Source of the DNA: Mimachlamys varia
Lineage: Eukaryota; Mollusca; Bivalvia; Pectinida; Pectinidae
Length of the DNA stretch: 64,000 bases
Reading direction: 5' to 3'
NCBI GenBank assembly: GCA_947623455.1
Contig: OX392536.1
Location: forward strand, 9,915,282 to 9,979,281
Part shown: piece after piece, positions 59,259 through 64,000 of the stretch
Layout: each line of letters begins with the position of its first letter
Position numbering within the stretch: position 1 is the stretch's first letter
Translations under genes and position numbers: made by a program
Notes under the pieces: model-generated
Told to the model about the DNA's origin: nothing
Databases searched by the model: none
What the model saw: only the letters and a program-made list of their open reading frames with translations

Positions 59259-59594
59259 AGCTCGCCGTACAACGACGTATACCAGCGTATATCAGCGTAT
59301 ATCAGCGTACGTCAGCGTGCTGTAACGTATACATAACGTACTCATAACGTACCCAACGTACGCCAGCGTATTAGCCACATTTTTCATACGCCGGCGTACG
59401 CTGGCTAAAACGTTAAGGTGTGACAGGACCATAAGAACCACACAAGAATGGAACATGGCACAAGCGTCTCCCTCTCTGTCCTTTCTGCTGTGCTTACACT
59501 GTTAGCTTGACAAACCTACTAGTCATCAAAACAAAAGTCATAAAAAGGGATTATAACTAGACCCAACCAACATTACAGCACTACTTGGTTGTAT

Positions 59595-60690
59595 CAAGCC
59601 GGTATTCACTTTACTTGTTTGTCGTGTGTTCGGTTTTGATACATTCACCACGACGGTATTCACGTTACTTGTCTGATGTGAGTGCGGTTTTGATACGTTC
59701 GACACGCCGGTATTCACGTTACTTGTTTGATATGTGAGTGCAGTTTTGATACGTTCGACACGCCGGTATTCACGTTACTTGCTGAGTGCGGTTTTGATAT
59801 GTTCGACACGCCGGTATTCACGTTATTTGTTTGACGTGTGTTCGGTTTTGATATGTTCGACACGCCAGTATTCACGTTATTTGTTTGACGTGTGTTCGGT
59901 TTTGATACGTTCGACACGCCGGTATTCACGTTATTTGTTTGACGTGTGTTCGGTTTTGATACGTTCGACACGCCGGTATTCACGTTACTTGTTTGATATG
60001 TGAGTGCAGTTTTGATACGTTCGACACGCCGGTATTCACGTTACTTGTTGAGTGCGGTTTTGATATGTTCGACATGCCGGTATTCACGTTATTTGTTTGA
60101 CGTGTGTTCTGTTTTGATATGTTCGACACGCCGGTATTCACGTTACTTGTTTGACGTGTGTTCGGTTATGGTACGTTCGACACGCCGGTATTCACGTTAC
60201 TTGTTTGACGCTTGTTCGGTTTTGATATGTTCGACACGCCGGTACTCACGTTATCTGTTTGACGTTTTTTTCGGTTTTGATACGTTCGACACGCCAAGTA
60301 TTCACGTTACTTGTTTGACGTGTGTTCGGTTTTGATACGTTAGACACGCCGGTATTCACGTTACTTGTTTGACGTGTGTTCGGTTTTGGTACGTTCGACA
60401 TGCCGGTATTCACGTTACTTGTTTGACGTGTGCTCGGTTTTGGTACGTTCGACATACCGGTATTCACGTTACTTGTTTGATATGTGTTCGGTTTTAATAC
60501 GTTCGACACGCCGGTATTCACGTTACTTGTTTGATGTGTGTTCGGCTTTGATACGTTCGACACGCCGGTATTCACGTTACTTGTTTGACGTGTGTTCGGT
60601 TTTGATACGTTCAACACGCCGGAATTCACGTGACTTGTTTGACTTGTGTTCGGTTTTGAAAGTTGACACGCCGGTATTCATGTTACTTGA
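59595..60690 (-). repeat. 54-bp tandem repeat, about 20 units
   Basis: The unit 'GTTCGGTTTTGATACGTTCG' continues ACACGCCGGTATTCACG and TTACTTGTTTGACGTGT. Some units lack 9-12 bp. Both strands are open in places (minus: 18-residue NVNTGVSNVSKPNTRQT repeat), an artefact of the 54-bp length. Confidence 0.96.
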
Positions 60691-62185
60691 TCATAAGGTA
60701 ATCAATGCCATAATTGACTAGCACAAAAATTCATTTTATCCGGCATGCATGATTTGCATGATGAACACCGCCGTCAGTTACGTAAACGCGTGTCGGCGGG
60801 GGCTGAATCGAGTGATAAACAAACCTAATATCACTAATAGATGCTTTAATACAATTTAACTGAGGCTAAAACAGATTGAAAATGATGATTTCCTCCAGTT
60901 AATTCCAAAATATCATGCCAATTTCCTATTTCCATTTCATGTTGTACCCACGACAGTGTTTACAAAGCGTTTGTCCGATCACGTCACTGGAACGTTTGTA
61001 TCCCATGGGTATACTTCAGCAGCCTCCCTAACGCCATATAACGTGCTAACTTCCGGTTAGCATGGCCCAAGTCAACAATCGTGGATAATTTGTTAACGCA
61101 TCTGGCTTATCAGGTAAATGAAATCAGATGAAAATGAAATACACGTAAATTTGAAGCAAGGGAAATTAAAAAAAAAAAAAACAGATTTGGAAGCAAAAAT
61201 AAAAAAAAAAAAAGCAAGGGAAATTAAAAAATATAGATTTTGAAGAAAAACATTAAAAACAAATATTTCAAAGGGCAAAACTATTAAGATTTGAAGCAAG
61301 CTTTATTGCAACCGTAAACCTTTACCTATTTGGATGTTCCAGACGTCTTCTCGTATACTCATAAATTAGATATCAAGGCTGTGGAAATTGGAAAATTTTT
61401 CCAAGTTCACCTCCTGCGTACACGTGGTCTTCAGCTAGAATTACGTCAAAGCGAGCCAAAACTTCGCACCCCTAAAAAGAAGGAATTGTGTGTCTATGAG
61501 GTTAGATTCAAAAGCCAAAACAATCGGTCACTCTCATTATACATACTGCGACACTTGTATTTTTTTTTAGAAACGGATAATTTTCACGAAGGTAGCAATT
61601 TTAAGGGAAACCTCATAGTTTTAACTCTAGAATTAGGTTCCTGACATGATATTGACAGCTGAACACATTTTACTTAAATGGATTGATGAGTGTGTACATT
61701 CATGACGTAGAAGTTCTTAATCCGGGCTCCGTGGACGTGGATGTAGGCAAACGTCGATCTCTAGTCAACACAGAGGACGCGTCGAGGGATTTAATTTCCA
61801 ACTACAGTTCGGCATATAGCAGACACATGCCATGAAGTCTAGGAAACCACATAAAGTCAAGAGTGACAGATTAGACTTCAGTATTTATTGAGTTTTATTT
61901 GAGTTTCCTTATCCAACCTATTACGACGTGAGAGACTTCCCCTCGGCTGCATTTCTATGTCATTAGTTAGATGTCGTTACACCGTATAATGTTAAGGAAC
62001 TTATACAGAACTTGTTTAATTCCATGTGTACCCCGAGCTATAAAAATCAGCAAACTTTGAAATGTGTACCACTAAAATAAAAAAAAAATATATATATATT
62101 TTGTTTCGATAGTAAACGCCTTTCGGGTTTAGAGGTCCTTGGAAACGACCTTTTCCTTTCCAGTATTTTAATGTCCATATACATA
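60691..62185. other. Non-coding stretch, A-rich duplication, one weak frame
   Basis: 'AGCAAGGGAAATTAAAAA' occurs twice around A-runs at 61155-61235. The 104-codon stop-free stretch at 61330-61644 has no ATG at its start and no recognised domain; it is not called. Confidence 0.4.
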
Positions 62186-62400
62186 GGGTGGTAGGGTGGT
62201 GCAGTGGATAGCCCACTAGCCTTTCACCAAGGCGGCCGGGGTTCGATTCTCCGACCGGACGTGAAAAGGTACGGGAGTCACCTGCCCGACCACGTGGGTT
62301 TTCTCCGGGTGTTCCGGTTTCCATCCGGGCCAACAAGAGTGATTAATATAAGTTGTATGACTTGTTTCATAATTGTTGTAAATTAAATAAAGTTTATGTA
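62186..62400 (+). mobile_element. tRNA-derived SINE with conserved central domain
   Basis: The A box TGGTGCAGTGG (62198-62208) and B box GGTTCGATTC (62240-62249) form a tRNA-like pol III promoter. The body 'GACCACGTGGGTTTTCTCCG' followed by GGTGTTCCGGTTTCC is a central domain shared by many invertebrate SINEs (MetaSINE-type, from memory). The tail has 'AAATTAAATAAAGTTTATG', shared with a scrap at 40592-40658. Confidence 0.88.
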
Positions 62401-62764
62401 ATGGGCATGTCGTTAAGTAACGTCTGGTCTGTACGCCATCTTGGGTTTTATCTTAAGAATGACTGATGTTGTTGGGATGGAAGTCTTAAACTGAAAACAA
62501 AACTCACACAGCTGACTTACAAAACGACAGTTGTCTGTTTCAGTTGTCATGTGTTATAAAATGTTTGAGGGCCTTTATCTGTGTTTTGGTTGCTGAACGC
62601 GGTATTTTGATACAATTCCTCTCTCTATATTATCTTTTCATTTTCTATTGCTCCTGTATTTGGTTTGGAAAATGTAAGAAACTTGTCTTAATTGTAATAT
62701 GAAGTCTAGTGAATGCTTCTAGACGTTAAATGATAATTTGAAAATCAACCCCGTTTATTCAAAC
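62401..62764. other. Non-coding spacer
   Basis: Nothing recognised. Confidence 0.35.
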
Positions 62765-63305
62765 TGATTGTCTTGTATGAATCTTGTGCAAAATATGCAA
62801 GTCTGTCCGCCTTAATCATTGATGGGAATCGTCGGACCATGAAGCAAAATATACGAATCTGTCTGCCTTAATCATTAGTGGAATTCGTCGGACCATGAAA
62901 CTAAATATTTAAATATCTCTCCGCCTTCATCATTGATGGAATAAGTCGGACCATGAAACTAAAAATACAAATATGTCCGCCTTATTCATTGATAGAATTC
63001 GTCGGACCATGAAACAAAATATACGAATCTGTCCGCCTTAATCATTAGTGGAATTCGTCGGACCATGAAACTAAATATACAAATCTGTCCGCCTTAATCA
63101 TTGATGGAAATCGTCGGACCATGAAGCAAAATATACAAATCTGTCCGCCTTAATCATAAATGGAATTCGTCGCACCACGAAACAAAATATACAAATCTGT
63201 CCGCCTTAATAATTGATTGAAATCGTCGGACCATGACACTAAATATACAAATCTGTCCGCCTTTATCATGCATGGAATTCGTCCGACCATGCAACTAAAT
63301 AATCA
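62765..63305 (+). repeat. Tandem repeat of about 57 bp, 9 units
   Basis: The unit 'AAATATACAAATCTGTCCGC' continues CTTAATCATTGATGGAATTC and GTCGGACCATGAAACT. Confidence 0.95.
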
Positions 63306-63739
63306 CGTTATCGCGATGTTATCGCGCTAAGTTATATAGCTGATCAGCTGTTTATAATTACATTCCATTCTAAAACGCCAGGATTTTGTTACAACATTCT
63401 CACTGTCTAACCATAACAATGAACATGTTTGTCATACAACCATGCTGACTAAAATTTTCTACATTATTTTGATAATTTGAGTGATTTCGTATTTATCATA
63501 CAAGGCTAGCCACAACGCTTGTTTTGCTATTGCGGATTGTTTGTGTAATTTGTTATAAAAATGTTTATTTATTTTGGAATGTTGCTTTCATCAATAATGT
63601 TTATATGGCAATTTGTTTAACAAAAACAATATTAAACTCAAATACCGCATTTGATAAAAAAGGACCTTAGTGATTCTAATGTGATACACAGAGTTACCGG
63701 GATTCACAGATACATGAACTATATATACAACTACATAAC
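63306..63739. other. Non-coding spacer
   Basis: TTATCGCGATGTTATCGCGC near 63308 is a short duplication of TTATCGCG. Nothing else recognised. Confidence 0.35.
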
Positions 63740-64000
63740 AATAGGTTAGTGTGTTTATTACCTCTTTATAACAATAGGTAAGTGCGTTTATTACCTCTTT
63801 ATAACAATAGGTTAGTGTGTTTATTACCTCTTTATAACAATAGGTTAGTGCGTTTATTACCTCTTTATAACAATAGGTTAGTGTGTTTATTACCTCTTTA
63901 TAACAATAGGTTAGTGTGTTTATTACCTATTTATAACAATAGGTTAGTGTGTTTATTACCTATTTATAACAATAGGTTAGTGTGTTTATTACCTCTTTAT
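63740..64000 (+). repeat. 33-bp tandem repeat, at least 8 units, runs off the window
   Basis: The unit 'TATAACAATAGGTTAGTGTG' continues TTTATTACCTCTT. It is highly homogeneous and incomplete at the window edge. Confidence 0.95.

Larger units (their letters stand above)
57443..59431 (+). mobile_element. PIF/Harbinger DNA transposon, complete ends, internally deleted
   Basis: A 1,989-bp element with inverted termini starting TGGCCCTTTCACACC on the left and TGGTCCTGTCACACC (complement) on the right. The TIRs match at 46 of 52 bases (57443-57494 and 59380-59431). It is flanked by the 3-bp duplication TAA (57440-57442 and 59432-59434), the TWA type expected for PIF/Harbinger. Inside are a broken transposase on plus and the start of a second gene on minus. 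Subterminal regions are crowded with CGTAT/ACGTA words, likely transposase-binding sites. It cannot move on its own but could be moved in trans. Confidence 0.93.

Noticed and set aside
61330..61644. 104-codon frame
   Set aside because: Opens with TTG rather than ATG, has no recognised domain, and stop-free stretches of this length are expected by chance in 64 kb.
63740..64000. Telomeric repeat
   Set aside because: The 33-bp unit contains AGGTTAGTG but not the metazoan TTAGGG hexamer in tandem.

Overview
The window looks like non-coding, repeat-dominated animal DNA, most likely from a marine bivalve mollusc. The support is A+T-rich sequence with no operon structure, tRNA-derived SINEs, non-LTR and Penelope-like retroelement remnants, a PIF/Harbinger DNA transposon and hammerhead ribozymes of the tiny-stem-III type known from mollusc retroelements. 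The exact genus cannot be read from the sequence. No intact host gene longer than about 65 codons could be supported. Nearly all long open frames are by-products of tandem repeats whose unit length is a multiple of three.

Tandem arrays occupy roughly a third of the window: about 20 unrelated families with units from 21 to 155 bp. The main ones are at 440-2335 (155 bp), 5241-7310 (21 bp), 15205-16005 (74 bp), 17620-18105 (55 bp), 22165-23200 (52 bp), 23870-24945 (48 bp), 28340-29040 (48 bp), 30361-35087 (57 bp, the largest), 42046-42750 (37 bp), 44836-45580 (54/29 bp), 45600-46830 (40 bp), 47225-47665 (31 bp), 48740-49960 (24 bp), 52165-54245 (84 bp), 55870-57205 (55 bp), 59595-60690 (54 bp), 62765-63305 (57 bp) and 63740-64000 (33 bp, leaving the window).

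Transposable elements lie between and inside these arrays. They include a LINE 3' remnant (8935-9790, minus) inside a 55-bp satellite; a Penelope-like reverse transcriptase remnant (10255-11130); a Penelope-like GIY-YIG endonuclease with one premature stop (29446-29769) beside a minus-strand SINE, both inside a 48-bp satellite; an RT scrap (13405-13525); a second SINE (62186-62400); a complete but internally deleted Harbinger element with TAA target duplication (57443-59431); and MITE-like elements at 46098-46357 and 54676-55074. A dispersed family with at least six copies carries a shared open frame. Two near-perfect palindromes sit at 50761-50862 and 51261-51410.

The most noteworthy elements are three related hammerhead ribozyme motifs: 3895-3960 (+, core intact), 16020-16080 (-, core intact, weaker stem I) and 11203-11267 (+, core damaged). 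The third lies about 80 bp past the Penelope-like RT remnant. They share the stem I sequence and 3' flank, so they belong to one mobile family. A 38-codon secreted-peptide-like frame with a dibasic site at 41311-41427 is the best candidate for a small host gene, at low confidence.
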